64,000 nt of DNA from Patella vulgata (taxonomy: Eukaryota; Mollusca; Gastropoda; Patellidae), in assembly GCF_932274485.2 (NCBI RefSeq), contig NC_065884.2, positions 41,125,540-41,189,539 of the forward strand, written 5' to 3'. The notes under the pieces are model-generated. The model was given only the letters and a program-made list of their open reading frames with translations. It was not told the DNA's origin and ran no database searches. Positions within the stretch are counted from its first letter, which is position 1. Every line of letters starts with the position of its first letter. This document shows, in pieces, positions 1-11,924 of the stretch. Both the position numbers and the translations under genes were made by a program.

Positions 1-1840
1 AATATAGGTATATATCCCAAAGATCTCGGTTCCTTTCGATATTGGCATGTATCGGACCATAACTTCAGGGATTATGGCCCCTGATTTTACGAAAAATCAC
101 GGTTTTTTTTTTTAGCTTGTGGACACTCTATAGGTAGAAATGTTCATCTGATTTTGACGAAACTTGAAATGCATATTAATAACCCAAAGATCTTGGTTCC
201 TTTCTATAGAGGCGCATATCGGATCGTAACTTCCTGAATTATGGCACTTGATTGTACGAAAAATCGCGTTTTTAGCTTGTGGTTCCTTTGGAGGTAACAG
301 TTATTATCCGATTTAAAATATATATATATCTTGGTTACACCGTAATGTTGGTTGAGATCAAATTTCGTGAAGATTGGACCAAAACTGCCGGTTAAAATGG
401 CAGCCCCGTGTACGCAAATAGTGTAAACATATGGTATATCAAGGTTGTGGACTCCTCAGAAGTCACAATTTTGATCCGACCTTGATGAAACTTGAAATCA
501 TTGTTTATAACCCAAAGGTCTTGGTTCCTTTCGATATTCGCGCACATTGGATTGTAACTTCCTGAATTATGGCCCTTGATTGTACGAAAAATCCTAATTT
601 TAGCTTGTGGTCTCTCTAGAAGTCAAAATTTTTATTTGATTTAAAAAAACGTGTGAATATATCAAAATGACCGCCGCTCGTACGCAAATAGTATAAAAAT
701 ATGGTATATCAAGAAAATAGACCCTCTAGAGGCCACAAGTTTTATGCGATTTTCATGTTTATATCACAAAGATCTTGGTTCCTTTCGATAATCGCGCATA
801 TCCAAATATAACTTCCTGGATTATGACCCCTGATTGTTCGAAAAATAGCTTTTTTGGCCCGTGGACCCGCTAGAAATCAAATTTTTTATTCAATTTTAAA
901 AACGGTTTAAATAAAACACAGTTACACAGCAATGATGGTTGAATGTTAATTTCGGTAAAAATCTGATCGAAACTGCCAGACAAAATGGCCGCTCCTTGTA
1001 CGCAAATAGTGTAAAAGTATGTGTAACAACGATTATATGTGTACCAAGGTTGTGGACACTCTAGAAGTCACAATTTCTATCCGATTTTGATGAAACTTGA
1101 AATGTATGTTTATAATCGTGGTTTATTTTGATATTTGCGCATATCGGACCGTAACTGCCTGGATTATGGCCCCTGTTTTTCCGAAAAATAACGTATTTAG
1201 CTTGTGGACCCTCTAGAGGTCACAATTTTTATCCAATTTTAAAAATGTTTAAATTCGTGACATCCTAATGACGGTCGAGTTCTAATTTCGTGAAAATCGG
1301 ACCAAAACTACCTGACAAAGTGGTGGCTCCTTGTACGCAAATAGTGTAAAGGTATGTCATGTCAAGGTTTTGATATATGTGTATGTCCCAAAGATCACGG
1401 TTCCCTCCGCTATTTGCGCATATCAAACCGTAACTTCCTGGATTATGGCCCCTGATTGTACGAAAAATCGTGTTTTTTAGCTTGTGGATTCTCTAGAGGT
1501 CACATTTTTTTTATCCGACTTTAAGAACCATTTAAATATATCACCATTCCACCATAATGACGGTTGAATTCGAACGTCGGGAAAATCGAAACGAAATTGC
1601 CCGACAAAATGGCCGTTTGTGTAAAAGTATGTAATACGAAGGTTGTGGACCTTTTAGGGTCACACTTTTTATCCGATTTTGATGAAACTTAATTTCCAAT
1701 GATCTCGGTCCTTTTCCATATTTGCTCACTTCAGACCATAACTTTCTAGATTATGGCGCCTGATTGTAAGAAAATTCGCTTTAACTTGTCCTATATCTTC
1801 TAGAACAAAAATGGAAAATGATCCCAGACAATTATACATG
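1..1840 (+). repeat. HINE-type tandem-repeat core, left edge cut by window
   Basis: The stretch is built of diverged tandem units of about 275-330 bp. The junction phrase 'caaggttgtggac' or a close variant recurs near 440, 1043, 1360 and 1640, with a weaker form near 710. Each unit contains 'atggcccctgattgtacgaaaaatcg', split here into recognisable halves, and a segment ending 'gtacgcaaatagtgtaaa'. The same units fill the core of the copy at 1925-3000 and appear reversed at 34935-35460. No clear right terminus is visible; the sequence decays around 1790-1840. Non-coding: every reading frame is short and lacks family resemblance. Confidence 0.7.
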
Positions 1841-1924
1841 TATAATCATTGACTCAAATGTCGACCCTCTTTTGCATGCTAATACATACCGATCGACGTA
1901 TGTTAGACAGGGTTATTTTGTTTT

Positions 1925-3000
1925 TATACGCCCACATTTTTGATGTGGACGTATATTGTCGTCGCCCCTGTACGTCCGTCCGTCCGTCCACAATTGTTTG
2001 TGAACAGTCTACAGGTCACAATTTTTTATCCGATTTCAATGAAACTTGAAATATAGGTTTATCACCCTAAGATCTCGGTTCCTTTTGATATTGGCATGTA
2101 TCGGACTATAACTTCATGGATTATGGCCCCTGATTGTTAGTGGTCACAATTTTTATCCAATTATGTTGAAACTTGAAATGTATGCTTATAACCCAAAGAT
2201 CTCGGTTCCCTTCGATATTCGTGCATATCGGAACGTAACTTCCTGAATTATGGCCCCTGATTGTACTAAAAATCGTGTTTTTTGGCTTGTGGACCCTATA
2301 GAGGTCATAATTTTTAACCGATTTTAAAAACCGTGTTATTATATCACCCTTACACCCTAAGGACGGCTGAGTTCGAATTTCGTGAAAATCGGCCCCAAAC
2401 TGACAGACAAAATGGCCGCCCTTCGTTCTCAAATAGCGTAAAAATATGGTATATCAAGGTTGTGGACCCTATAGAGGTCACAATTTTTATCCGATTTTGT
2501 TGAAATGTAAGTTTATAACCAAAAGATCTCGGTTCCTTTCAATATTCGCGCATATCGGACAATAACTTCCTGAATTATGGCCCCTGATTGTACGAAAAAT
2601 CGCGTTTTTAGCTTGTGGACCCTATAGAGATTATAATTTTTATCCGATTTAAAAAAAACGTATTATTATATCACCGTTACACCCTAAGGTTGACTGACTT
2701 CGAATTTCGTGAAAATCGGCCCAAAACTGACAGACAAAACGGCCGCCTTCGTTCTCAAATAGCGTAAAAATATGGTATTTCAAGGTTGTGGACCCTATAG
2801 AGGTCAAAATTTTTATCTGATTTTGTTGAAATTTAAAATGTAAGTTTATAACCCAAAGATCTCGGTTCCTTTCGATATTTGCGCATATCGAATTGTAATT
2901 TTCTGAATTATGGCCCTTGATTGTAGGAAAAATCACTTTCTTTTTAGCTTATTCTCTATCCATCTCTCGAAAATGTGGGCGTATCCTGCCTGGCAGCCGC
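1925..3000 (+). mobile_element. HINE/DINE-like non-autonomous Helentron, apparently complete
   Basis: The left end reads TATACGCCCACAT and is followed by ATGTGGACGTATA, so it can fold on itself. The right end carries ATGTGGGCGTAT (2973-2984), the inverse of the left end, followed at once by a short hairpin, CTGCCTGGCAG. Between them lie tandem units of about 326 bp (junctions near 2447 and 2773). Subterminal inverted repeats, a 3' hairpin, an internal tandem core and no coding capacity are the known plan of Helentron-associated interspersed elements. Exact ends are uncertain by a few bases because these elements make no target-site duplication. Confidence 0.65.
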
Positions 3001-3002
3001 TG

Positions 3003-4530
3003 GTTCATTTACAACGCAGTACACTTTTATAAGGAATTTTATCAACTCGAATATTAGGTTAAGTGGCTTCGTTGGTATATATACGTAATAGCTTGAACAT
3101 GATGACAAGAGTTGAGGGACAGCATGGCCATTAGTCTATGATGCCATCCTTTCAGATTGTCTCTTATTTCCGTCTTATTAAGTTTATTAAATAGTTGCAG
3201 CCCACAATTTATCAAACCTGTGAATTAGTAGACAGTTCTGGAACGACACACAAATAATTCGACTAACAATAGTTTATATTGACGTCTTTAAAACGGGAAG
3301 TAGAAAAACCGTTGATGGTAGCTCACGAGGGATTCGTTTTTCGCATCGTTTAATCTCTTGTCTGACTTTGATGTCAATAGAAATTATGATTTATTAAGAC
3401 CTGTCTGTGCGGTATTAAATAATCTAATTCTTTTTGAAGCTGCTGGCGATAATAAATAGAATTGAAATGGATCAATGCTGCTTAGATTGTCATGTTTATT
3501 CTTTTTTGTATATATCAATGGGTTATTTGCTTCTGGTCTTGATAAATACCTTGTAGGGCGAACCAATTCAGATTTGCCAGTTAAGCAATGGCGGGGACTT
3601 TAAAGCCCATTAAATGGACTAAAATATAAAACAAATCTTATGCCTTTATTAGTGAAATATTTGATTGTTCACCCAAATAATAATACACATACACAAAGTC
3701 AGAAGAAGATCTAGATAGCTAAACAGACATATACAGTGCAGGATAGATATTGCATTACAGATTTAATGTGTAACGGATAGATTAATTTAGCAAAAGTATT
3801 CGATAGTAATCCCGAAAAATTAGACCACGAATACAGTGCGATAATAAAAATAAAAGCAACACAATCGATCCTATATCCTAACCAAATCAAGTCCACAAAT
3901 GAAAATTGGCAAATTAGGTAACAGTATCTGGATTCCACCAGAGAAATGTGCCATAGTAATTTGCGTTCCCATGGCAAAGTAGTATCGGGTGTTTCGGAAA
4001 AAAAATAAGTATACTTCCGCACAATATAAATATTCTACTATTATAACATACATGCACTACATATACACTACACTACCACTTTATACCAAATACAATACAT
4101 TATTTTCATTATCATACTATGTAATATTCATCTTGGATATGGAGTTCATGTGGCTGTATAAAACACATCTTTTGTTGTACTTTATTCCAGACAAAATACA
4201 ACTTAAGATATTTGCACTACAGGATACAAAACATAATATACTCAATATAGTAATCACTGAACATGCTACACAACACACCGTATTATTTACACTACATACA
4301 GGATAATTAAATATTTTGATATTTAAAAATACTCTAGATACCATAAGGCCTAATTTTAATTCACCTCAAAACATTTTAATCACAAGACAACTACATCATG
4401 TCGCAATAATCTATTTTAAATATCCTTGTTGGTCACGTGACTTGATTGAAGGAGAATTAAATTTTTAACTTGTATATGTCGTTAGTCGCTGTCAATTTAC
4501 CTTCAATATAGATGTCTAAGCAAATTATTG
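3003..4530. other. AT-rich region, nothing recognised
   Basis: No motif-bearing reading frame, RNA gene or shared repeat was recognised. Short open frames around 3700-4340 are hydrophobic and AT-driven, overlap on both strands, and look like chance. Confidence 0.5.
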
Positions 4531-4534
4531 GATT

Positions 4535-4780
4535 ATCCCCACAGCTGCTAGCCATTCGATCAACACGTACAAAGCAAGCCTTACGTCACTGGAGCGGGCA
4601 GGCTTTCCGTTAGTGACACCTTTTCATTTTCGTCCTGTGGGCAGACAAGGGTGTTTTTCACGGAATTCAGTATTTCTCTAGTAAGATTGTTTTTCTATAT
4701 GCTCCATATATACCAAACATGCCATACGTTTATTGGAAATAACTACCCTATAAATGCATTTTGAAATACATCTTTAACGG
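4535..4780. repeat. Interspersed repeat, copy 1 (partner at 33655-33920)
   Basis: Shares 'agccattcgatcaa', 'gttagtgacacc' (partner 'gttagtgatacc'), 'ttctagtaaga', 'ccatatataccaaa' and 'ttattggaaataac' in the same order with 33655-33920. The two copies are diverged but co-linear over about 240 bp. Family not identified. Confidence 0.6.
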
Positions 4781-5036
4781 AATGCATTTGGGTATATTTG
4801 GATATAAAACAAATGTAATTTAAGAAATGGAATGTCTACATCATTATTTCATTAGAACACAATAGGACATCATTTACAACATATTGTACTCACCAATAGT
4901 GGTCATAATAAACTCTATAGACATCGAAAACCCCAGAATTCACGAGTAGATTATAGATTAGAAGGATTTGTAGATATTATGACCTTTAATAAGGTGGGTA
5001 GACTATACAGTCCTTACAAACATTATTAATACCCCG

Positions 5037-5368
5037 ACGCATCGTCACGGACAGACTATCGACTGGATTATAACTAGAGATGACACTGACATTGTGCGAA
5101 ACTTGATTGTACTTGACAACCAGATGTCCGATCATTATTGGATACATGTTGATCTTATTTTAAAATTAGATAACCAACCCTGCAATGCAACAAATGTCGT
5201 AACATAAGGTCTATTTCTAGACCAGACTTCGTAAATGACATAATGTCATCGACATTATATACCAATCCACCTTCTGGTGTCAATGAACTTGTTGAACTTT
5301 TCAACACTACCCATTGTGACATTACCAACAAGCATGCACCTATCGTGGAAAGGAAAAGACACTGAAAA
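5037..5368 (+). pseudogene. LINE endonuclease C-terminal fragment
   Basis: Translation from 5037 reads PTHRHGQTIDWIITRDD and continues to DNQMSDHYWIHVDL. This contains the H-x-T-I-D-W and S-D-H blocks that close the exonuclease-endonuclease-phosphatase domain of LINEs. The SDH histidine is the catalytic one in this family. The frame breaks near 5205 and resumes one base off, running to a stop at about 5365. The N-terminal part of the endonuclease is not recognisable upstream. Confidence 0.65.
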
Positions 5369-5401
5369 ACAAAATCTCCCTGGCATTCTGATCAGGTAAA
5401 A

Positions 5402-6109
5402 TTGGCAAAAACAGAATGCCGCCAGGCTGAACGTCGTTGGCGTTCATCAAAATTAGAAATTCATAGGCAAATTTACAACGTTACGCGAAATAAATTCAAT
5501 TCCCTCATTAAGCAGCTAACAATTATACAATTACAATCAGCTAACCCGAAAGCCTTATTTTCAACCATGTCAATTTTAACGGGTAAATCTCCTAAGTCCA
5601 TTTTACCGAATCTTAAAAGTTTTAACGATTTCTTTGTGGATAAAATTTCCCTCTTACGAAATTCATTTGTACAACCTGCATCTAATCAGAACTTATCAGG
5701 TCCTGAAAATATACGTAAAGTTAGTTGCTTTACCACATTTTCTGAAAATGAAATTCTAAAGATTATCAAAAATTCTAAACTGACATGGTGTCAATTGGAT
5801 CCAATGCCAACTAAGCTACTCCTAGAACGTATGCAATATTTGATACCCATCATAATAAAAATAATTAAAAGTCTTGAGGAAGGTGTTGTTCCTTGCTCAC
5901 TCAAAATTGTAGTTGTAAAGCCACTCCTGAAGAAGGCAACCCTGGATCCTGATCATTTTAGTAACTACCGACCTGTGTCTAATTTGCCCTTTCTCTCAAA
6001 AATTCTCGAAAATGCAGTGAAAATAAGAATCAACGATCACTTAAATCAATATAATTTATTGGATACATTTCAGTCAGCATATAGAGCAGCCACTTGCGAG
6101 TTGGGGTAG
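5402..6109 (+). pseudogene. LINE reverse transcriptase, N-terminal half
   Basis: Open for 235 codons without a proper ATG at its left edge, so it is a segment of a larger ORF2. The first 60 residues are a basic linker ('AERRWRSSK'). Residues 130-150 have LDPMPTKLL, and residues 178-210 have VKPLLKKATLDPDHFSNYRP followed by a SNLPFLSKILE block, which is RT motif 1-2. FQSAYR near the end is the start of the next RT block. These are diagnostic of L2-group LINEs. The frame is lost at 6109, where the normal HSTETAL region begins. Confidence 0.8.
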
Positions 6110-6363
6110 ATAATGGAAACATTTCGCTATTAATTATACTTGATTTATCAGCTGCATTTGACACCATTGACCACTCACGGTTGATTTAGGCCGTCTTCAT
6201 TCAGATTTTGGGTTTGATTGCTCAGTTCTCCAGTGGTTCAGATCCTATCTTTCTGATCACCAACACTATGTCAATATTGGCGACTCTAACTCAGTGCACA
6301 AGTCATTAAATTGCGGAGTCCCCCAAGGACTAGTGCTTGGACCGATTTTGTTCACCTTCTACA
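6110..6363 (+). pseudogene. LINE RT palm fragment, frameshifted
   Basis: Three frames carry consecutive RT pieces. The first is LDLSAAFDTIDHSRL (the block with the first catalytic aspartate), then FGFDCSVLQWFRSYLSDH, then LNCGVPQG and LGPILFTFY. At least two frame changes occur within about 250 bp. The sequence then jumps directly to a thumb-region segment, so the part with the YADD catalytic box is missing by deletion. Confidence 0.7.
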
Positions 6364-6369
6364 CTAAGT

Positions 6370-6910
6370 GTTATTTCCACTTGCGAAAATATTGGCAATA
6401 TCCGTCACCTGTTGACACAGTCCGCTGACGCAACCATAACCAGATCATTAGTTATCTCTAGGCTAGACTACTGCAACAGCCTCTTGGCTGGTATCTCTGC
6501 TGAAAACATTCATCGCTTCCAAAAGCTTCAGAATAGAGCTGCACGAATCGTCACCATCTCCAAAAATGTTTGTCATGTTACTTCACTTTTAAAATCTCTT
6601 CACTGGCTCCCTGTTCGTCAAAGAATAAACTTTAAAGTTCTAACCCTAACTTATCAGTGTATACACGGCACAGCACCAGGCTATCTATGTAATTTAATTC
6701 ACACCTACTCTCCATCTAGATCACTCCGTTCTGGTTCCCAGTGTTTATTAACTGTTCCAAGGTATAACCTGAAAACTTTTGGCTTCAGATCATTTGCCTA
6801 TAATGCAGCAAATACATGAAACTCTCTGCCATTACATCTACGGACTGCTCCATCTTTAAGCATTTTCAAACAAAAACTCAAAACTTACTTGTTTCAGTGT
6901 TCATATTTAT
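6370..6910 (+). pseudogene. LINE RT thumb and C-terminal region
   Basis: Reads ITRSLVISRLDYCNSLLAG, then LQNRAARIV, LHWLPVRQRINFKV and APGYLCNLI. These are the conserved C-terminal blocks of L2/CR1 LINEs. A stop interrupts near 6819, where intact relatives continue with a W-N-SLP block, and the frame continues to about 6910 (NSLPLHLRTAPSLSIFKQKLKTYLF, here described in parts). The 3' untranslated tail follows. Confidence 0.8.
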
Positions 6911-7368
6911 AACTGTTTCCTGTAAACTTTGTTAGCGCTTTGAGCAAACAATACTGTTTGGAGTCTAGCGCTTTATAAGAACCCTTATTATTATTTTTTA
7001 TTATTATTATTATTTTCGCATTTTATCATAACACGGTCAGCATATCTTTTGCGTGGCGTTTCTTACTACTAAAGAAGCCTGCTTATGTAAGGCTCCAAAT
7101 GACTATCTCTGCATTGTGCAACATTGTCGACATCCTGTGTGGAAATTATCAATAACTGAAATGGTCATTTTCTGCAAATACTTTATATTTTTATATGCCC
7201 ACATAGAAATGTGTACGTATATTGCCGTCGCTACTGTCCGACCGTCCGTCGTCCAGAATTTCTTGTGAACTCTCGAACTCCAACAATTATTATCCGATTG
7301 TTTTAAAATTGATATACGTGGTTTACATTAGTGAGATGAAAAAGCTTATTTAATTTCAATAATTTTTG

Positions 7369-9383
7369 CGGCAATACTATATACCGGAAAACAACCGGAA
7401 AACAACCGGAAAACACCATTTTATACTGAATACCGGAAACACCGGAAAAACACTAAATACCGGAAAACACCCTAAATACCGGAAAACACCCTATATAGGT
7501 AACCCGGAACTTGGTCCTCTGTGTGCGGTTTTGGACCAAGTGAGCGCCGATGAAGGAAGGTCAAGGTCATTACGATGTTCGTTTTACAAATAGCCCCCCA
7601 CCCCCCAAAAAAAAATTTCCGATTTTTTTTTCTCGCAAATTTTTTGGAACAAAAAAAAATCGAATTTTTCCGAGAAATTGGTTTTACAAAAAAACATTCC
7701 GTAGAAAATAATTTGACAGAGAAAAATACTGGAAAAAAATTTGGAATTTTTTTTTGAGAGAAATTTTGGAGAAGAAATTGTTAAAAAAAATCTGAAAAGA
7801 AATTTTTCTTTGACCGTAGGCGATCGCTCGCTTGTATGTTAATGAACTTATTTCATCAGCGCTCACCTGGTCCAAAACCACACACGAGGACCAAACTCAG
7901 GGTTACTAAATAGCTACCGTAAACTGTGCCTGAGATTTTTTTAGAGAGCGCGCCGCGCCGCTCCGGGAGGGATCATCGTCAGGGTGGGACGGGGGTGGAT
8001 TTGTCCAGTCACGTGACGAAAATAGATCTTCCGTTCCTCAACCCATATTATTTCCACAGTCATTGCCATTAATCACAAATTACGGGATGATATACGAAAA
8101 TGCAGGTTTACTTTGAAATAGTGCAAATGATACTTTTCCATCTACAATCTTCAGATCAAAGGATGCAAGTTCTTACACAGTGCAGCATAATTTGTGCAAC
8201 AGAAGACATCTCGAATATCGATTGTCTGAAAAAACATTTTCTCGGGGACATTTTTTTCCGAATACGCATTCGGTGTAAGTCTTCAGCCACCAGGAAGTGG
8301 TTAACATAAAACAAATTGGTTGCCTGAGGTTCTCGGGGGGAAAGTAGCCTCATCGGCTAGAGTCCTCTATTTCACAAACAAAAACATCAATTGCTTACTT
8401 GAAAATTTATCGATCAACCCTTTTCACAGACGTCCAGCTTACCACTTCCCGTCACGGCAGTAAGATAGAATATGTAGTTTTATCATGGACAATTGGGCGA
8501 AAGTTGTGTTTTTCTCAAGGAAAACTGGTCAACAAGTTGGGGAAAAAAGCTCGAAAAGTAATCCCGAAAAAAATCCTGTGTGCGGCCCTCGGAATATGAT
8601 GGAATATGTTGAATATTATTATGTTTTAAGTGATTATATATGACCCTGGAATGAAAGTAAGCCCAGAAACAAGTAGATTTTTAGCCCTTCCAACGAGATG
8701 GATAGCTCTTGGAAAGGATAGACACTTTTCAGATTACAGCCTGTCCGAGAATTACTTGGCATCCATTTCGTTTGGTGATTAGGACACATAGCGGTTAAAC
8801 CTGGAACTTCAACTCGAACTATTCAGAGCTTTATTAACTCGCTTTTGATGATACTTGCTGTTTTAAGATGCGATTTTTTGTTACCTAGGGAGGAGGTAGC
8901 CTAGTCGTGCCTTCCACTAATTCGTACCACTCTGATGCCAGCGTTACTGGTAAGAATCAGGAGACCGGCGCAACCGGCATATAATGGGGCCCTCCGAGGG
9001 CAGTGTTTTATCTACTGAAATACTGAAACACTGAAATTTACTGAAAACTAAAATTAAAATACAAAATAAAATATGGTCAATGATGGAGGTAGACTGATTG
9101 CGTCTTTTAAAACAACAAAATTTTGGAGATAAAAAATCGGAATCTTATTTATTTATTTTTTTTGTTGAGGGGGGGGGGGCTATTTGTAAAACGAACATCG
9201 TAATGACCTTGACCTTCCTTCATCGGCGCTCTCTTGGTCCAAAACCGCACACAGAGGACTAGGCTCCGGGTAATCTATTTAGGGTGTTTTTCTGTATTTA
9301 GGATGTTTTCCGGTATTTAGTGTTTTTCCGGTGTTTTCCGGTATTCAGTATAAAATGGTGTTGTCCGGTATATAGTATGGCCC
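7369..9383. mobile_element. Foldback DNA transposon, Mutator-like by its 9-bp duplication
   Basis: The ends are inverted: CGGCAATACTATATACCGG at left against the reverse complement of the right end, GGGCCATACTATATACCGG. Each arm runs about 220-240 bp (7369-7612 and 9165-9383) and is packed with CCGGAAAACACC-type subrepeats. The element is flanked by an exact 9-bp duplication, TAATTTTTG, at 7360-7368 and 9384-9392. Sister HINE copies near 10130 and 30385 show the unoccupied site. No transposase was recognised in the 1.5 kb interior, so it is probably non-autonomous. A 9-bp duplication is usual for Mutator-like elements; the superfamily call is inference. Confidence 0.7.
7500..7908. repeat. Internal inverted repeat inside the foldback element
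   Basis: The segment with 'ggtcctctgtgtgcggttttggacc' features at 7510-7555 reappears inverted at 7850-7900 ('ggtccaaaaccacacac'). A low-complexity A/T block (7605-7800) lies between them. This looks like a rearranged third copy of the arm. Around 7940-7990 there is a short GC-rich patch. Confidence 0.5.
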
Positions 9384-9494
9384 TAATTTTTGTTCATTAC
9401 GTCTAGAGTTATGGCCCTTGTTTCAATTTGTTGAGCCTTGTGAGCGCTTTTACGCCAAAAGTTCTCATCCGATCTTTGTGAAATGTATATGCAT

Positions 9495-9790
9495 TATTTA
9501 AAGGAGCTAAATCGCTAATATTTGGGACATAGAAATTGACCAAAATGGGTCGCAACGCATATAATAATGTAATATGAATGTATATAATCTGATTTACATT
9601 CAATCGTTTCTGTTTTTACTGTAATTTCTTATCAGTTATGTTCGGCGAAATACGCCAGAAGTCTCAATCGAATGGGAATCTTTAGCGTCTGGTTTTCCAG
9701 TCTACAACGATGGTATTTATTGCGCATGCTCTCCAGATGAGAATATAGTGTCACCATTTGACATGAATTGTGGAATATGTCTAGCCCTGT
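9495..9790 (+). repeat. Interspersed repeat, also at 26205-26345 and 27755-28085
   Basis: Contains 'gttcggcgaaatacgcc', 'gcgcatgctctccagat' and 'ggaatatgtctagcc'. The reverse complement of this order occurs at 27755-28085, and a shorter diverged copy at 26205-26345. It may be part of an uncharacterised non-autonomous element lodged in the HINE-like region. Confidence 0.55.
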
Positions 9791-10261
9791 TCTTTGAGTC
9801 CCTTGTTTCTAAATTGCGCTAAAACGCATTATAGTACACATGCGTCATTTAAATTAGTAAAGCAAAGAATCCTATTGAATTCATATGTGCCATTTAAGTT
9901 AGTAAAAAGAACAATCCTATTGAATTTCAACAATTTCCGTCAATTTCGTCTAAAGTTATGGCCCTTGTTTCACTTGTTGCACCTTGTGAACGCTCTAACG
10001 CCAAAAGTTATCTGCCGATCTGTATGAAATTGACATGCGTCATTTAAATTAGTAAAGCAAAGAATCTTATTGAATTCATATGTGCCATTTAAGTTAGTAA
10101 AAAGAACAATCCTATTGAATTTCAGCAATTTCCGTTTATTACGTCTAGAATTATGGCCCGTTTCACTTTATTGAACCTTGTGAACGCTCTAACGCCGAAA
10201 GTTATCATCCGATAACCTGCTATTTTAGATTTTAAAACTCATACAAGTATGAAGCCTAGTG

Positions 10262-10850
10262 GTGCTATTGGCCTGCCACAGTTACATGGTTTCGTTGACG
10301 GAGGAAAAAATGGTTATGGATCATGTGTAATTTCTTAGATGGCGTCTTCAAAACGGATGCATAGATTGCCGATTTGTTGCCTCCAGGCCATTTTACGGGA
10401 TGTGTTACCCTTTCTTGCCTCGTAGACACTGTCACATCTGCCATGAGAATTGACTTCGAAAGAATCATTTTATGGAGTGATTCGTCAACTGCTCTGGGAT
10501 GGATCAGAAACAACCCCAGATCGTTTAAGCCATTTGTTGGAGTACGTATCGCTGAGATTCAGGAGAGCCATGACCCAGTTATATGGAGATATGTACCAAG
10601 TGAATGCAATCCAGCAGATTCTTTTACCAAAGAAATTAGACCTGATAAACTGGGAAATTGGCATAACGAATCAAAATTCCTTCGGTTGCCTGAAGACGAA
10701 TGGCCTATTCTTGGGGTCGTCAAAAGATCTGGTAAAGATGATCCTGAATGCAAACCTGTTAAAATTTCAGCTGTTCAAGTAGTTGAGGATGTTATAAACT
10801 GTTTCGCAAATCGCAGTTTTGATTGGTCCAAAATACGTCGCTGTATATGC
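10262..10850 (+). mobile_element. BEL/Pao LTR retrotransposon fossil (pol, RNase H region)
   Basis: A piece of BEL/Pao pol. The recognisable part is the RNase H region followed by the linker toward integrase, marked by phrases such as LWSDSSTALGWIRNNP, WRYVPSECNPADSFTKE and PEDEWP. No gag, protease, main RT, integrase core or LTRs are visible nearby, so only a small internal portion survives. It is a broken fossil with several breaks and is flanked on both sides by HINE repeat DNA. Age cannot be judged without its LTR pair, but the lack of LTRs and the truncation at both ends suggest an old remnant. Confidence 0.75.
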
Positions 10851-11510
10851 TGCCATATGGCCCTTGATCTCTTTGAAATATCTTGTGAACGCTCTAGAGG
10901 CTAAAGTTAATATCCGATTGACTTTAAATGTATACAAAGTGTTTAAGGTCATGAGACGAAGAAGCCTATTGATTTTCAGTGATTTCCGATAATTACTGCC
11001 AGAGTCATGGCCCCGGATCACTTGAAATATCTGGAGGACGCTCTAGAGGCTAAAGTTAATGTCCGGTTGACTTTAAATTTATACATAGTGTTCAAGGTTG
11101 CGAGACTAGAAAGCATATTGATTTTCAACGATATTCGATAATTACTGCCAGAGTTATGGCCCTGGATCACTTTGAAATATCTGGAGGACGCTCTAGAGGC
11201 TAAAGTTAATGTCCGATTGACTTGAAATTTATACACAGTGTTTAAGGTCATGAGACGAAGAAGCCTATTGATTGTCAGTGATTTCCGATAATTACTGCTA
11301 GAGTTATGGCCCTTGATCACTTTGAAATATCTTGTGAACGCTCTAGAGGCTACAGCTAATATCCGATTGACTTTAAATTTATACACAGGGTTTACGATCG
11401 TGAGACGAAGAAGCCCAGTGATTTTCAATGATTTCCGATAATTACTACCAGAGTTATGGCCCGTGATCACGTTGAAAAACCTTGTGGATGCTCTAGAGAC
11501 CAAAGTTATC
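10850..11510 (+). repeat. Tandem array, about 150-bp units (HINE core)
   Basis: The phrase 'ctctagaggctaaag' recurs at 10891, 11040, 11187 and (variant) 11339, with a further diverged form near 11489. The spacings are 147-152 bp. The units also share 'gagacgaagaagcc' and 'gataattactgccagagtt'. Related units occur at 35500-36060 and, more diverged, at 23750-24300. Confidence 0.75.
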
Positions 11511-11924
11511 ATCCGATTGATAAACAGAGTTTAAGGGTCTTGAGACGAACAAGTATATTGATTTTCAATGAATTTTGATAACTTGAACAGCTAAATCCAT
11601 GATATTAAATGTTTCGTATACTAAACGTTAGCATGGGGCAGAACTAAAAGCCAAACAAATGACCGCTCCCCTTTACGCAATTAGTATAATAAGCATGTGA
11701 TACCAAGATTGTAGACCCTCTAGATTTCACAATTTTTATCCGATTTTGATGAAACTTAATGTTTATATCCCAAAGATCTCAATCTCTGTCGATATTGAGG
11801 CATGGTGGACCGTAACATCCTGCATTATGGCCCCTGATTGTATGAAAGATCGCTTTTGTTAGCTTATTCTCTGTCTATCTCTTTCAAAATATGGGCGTAT
11901 CTTGCATGGCAACCGCTCGTTCAC

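Larger units (their letters stand above)
4985..7015 (+). mobile_element. L2-like (CR1/L2 group) non-LTR retrotransposon, broken
   Basis: Remains of one LINE in order: the end of an apurinic-like endonuclease (from about 5037), the N-terminal half of reverse transcriptase (5402-6109), RT blocks in shifted frames (6110-6363), then thumb and C-terminal region (6370-6910). The 3' end has a (TTA)n-type tail at about 6985-7015, typical of L2/CR1-like elements. The block order and phrases such as 'NYRPVSNLPFLSKILE' and 'GVPQG' fit the L2 clade. The copy is dead: several frameshifts, a stop between endonuclease and RT, and an internal deletion that removes the catalytic YADD segment. Confidence 0.75.
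7192..11916 (+). mobile_element. HINE-like region with two later insertions
   Basis: The left end at 7192 reads TATATGCCCACATAG with the inner partner ATGTGTACGTATA, then the 'gccgtcgc' phrase shared with 30221. The right end has ATGGGCGTAT at 11891 and a TTGCATGGCAA hairpin. The core contains a 195-bp tandem duplication (repeats near 9838 and 10033) and a tandem of about 150-bp units (junction 'ctctagaggctaaag' at 10891, 11040, 11187 and 11339). It is interrupted by a foldback element (7369-9383) and a BEL/Pao fossil (10262-10850). Whether this was one element or neighbouring HINEs fused by rearrangement cannot be decided by eye. Confidence 0.5.

Noticed and set aside
2121-2936. Two minus-strand frames of about 100 codons
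   Set aside because: They lie in the tandem HINE core and repeat each other's phrases; they are by-products of the repeat.
3711-4344. Overlapping frames of about 100 codons on both strands
   Set aside because: AT-driven, mutually overlapping and without motif.
11018-11512. 164-codon minus-strand frame with internal repeats
   Set aside because: Its repeated 'LTLASRA' pattern mirrors the 150-bp tandem DNA units; there is no protein family.
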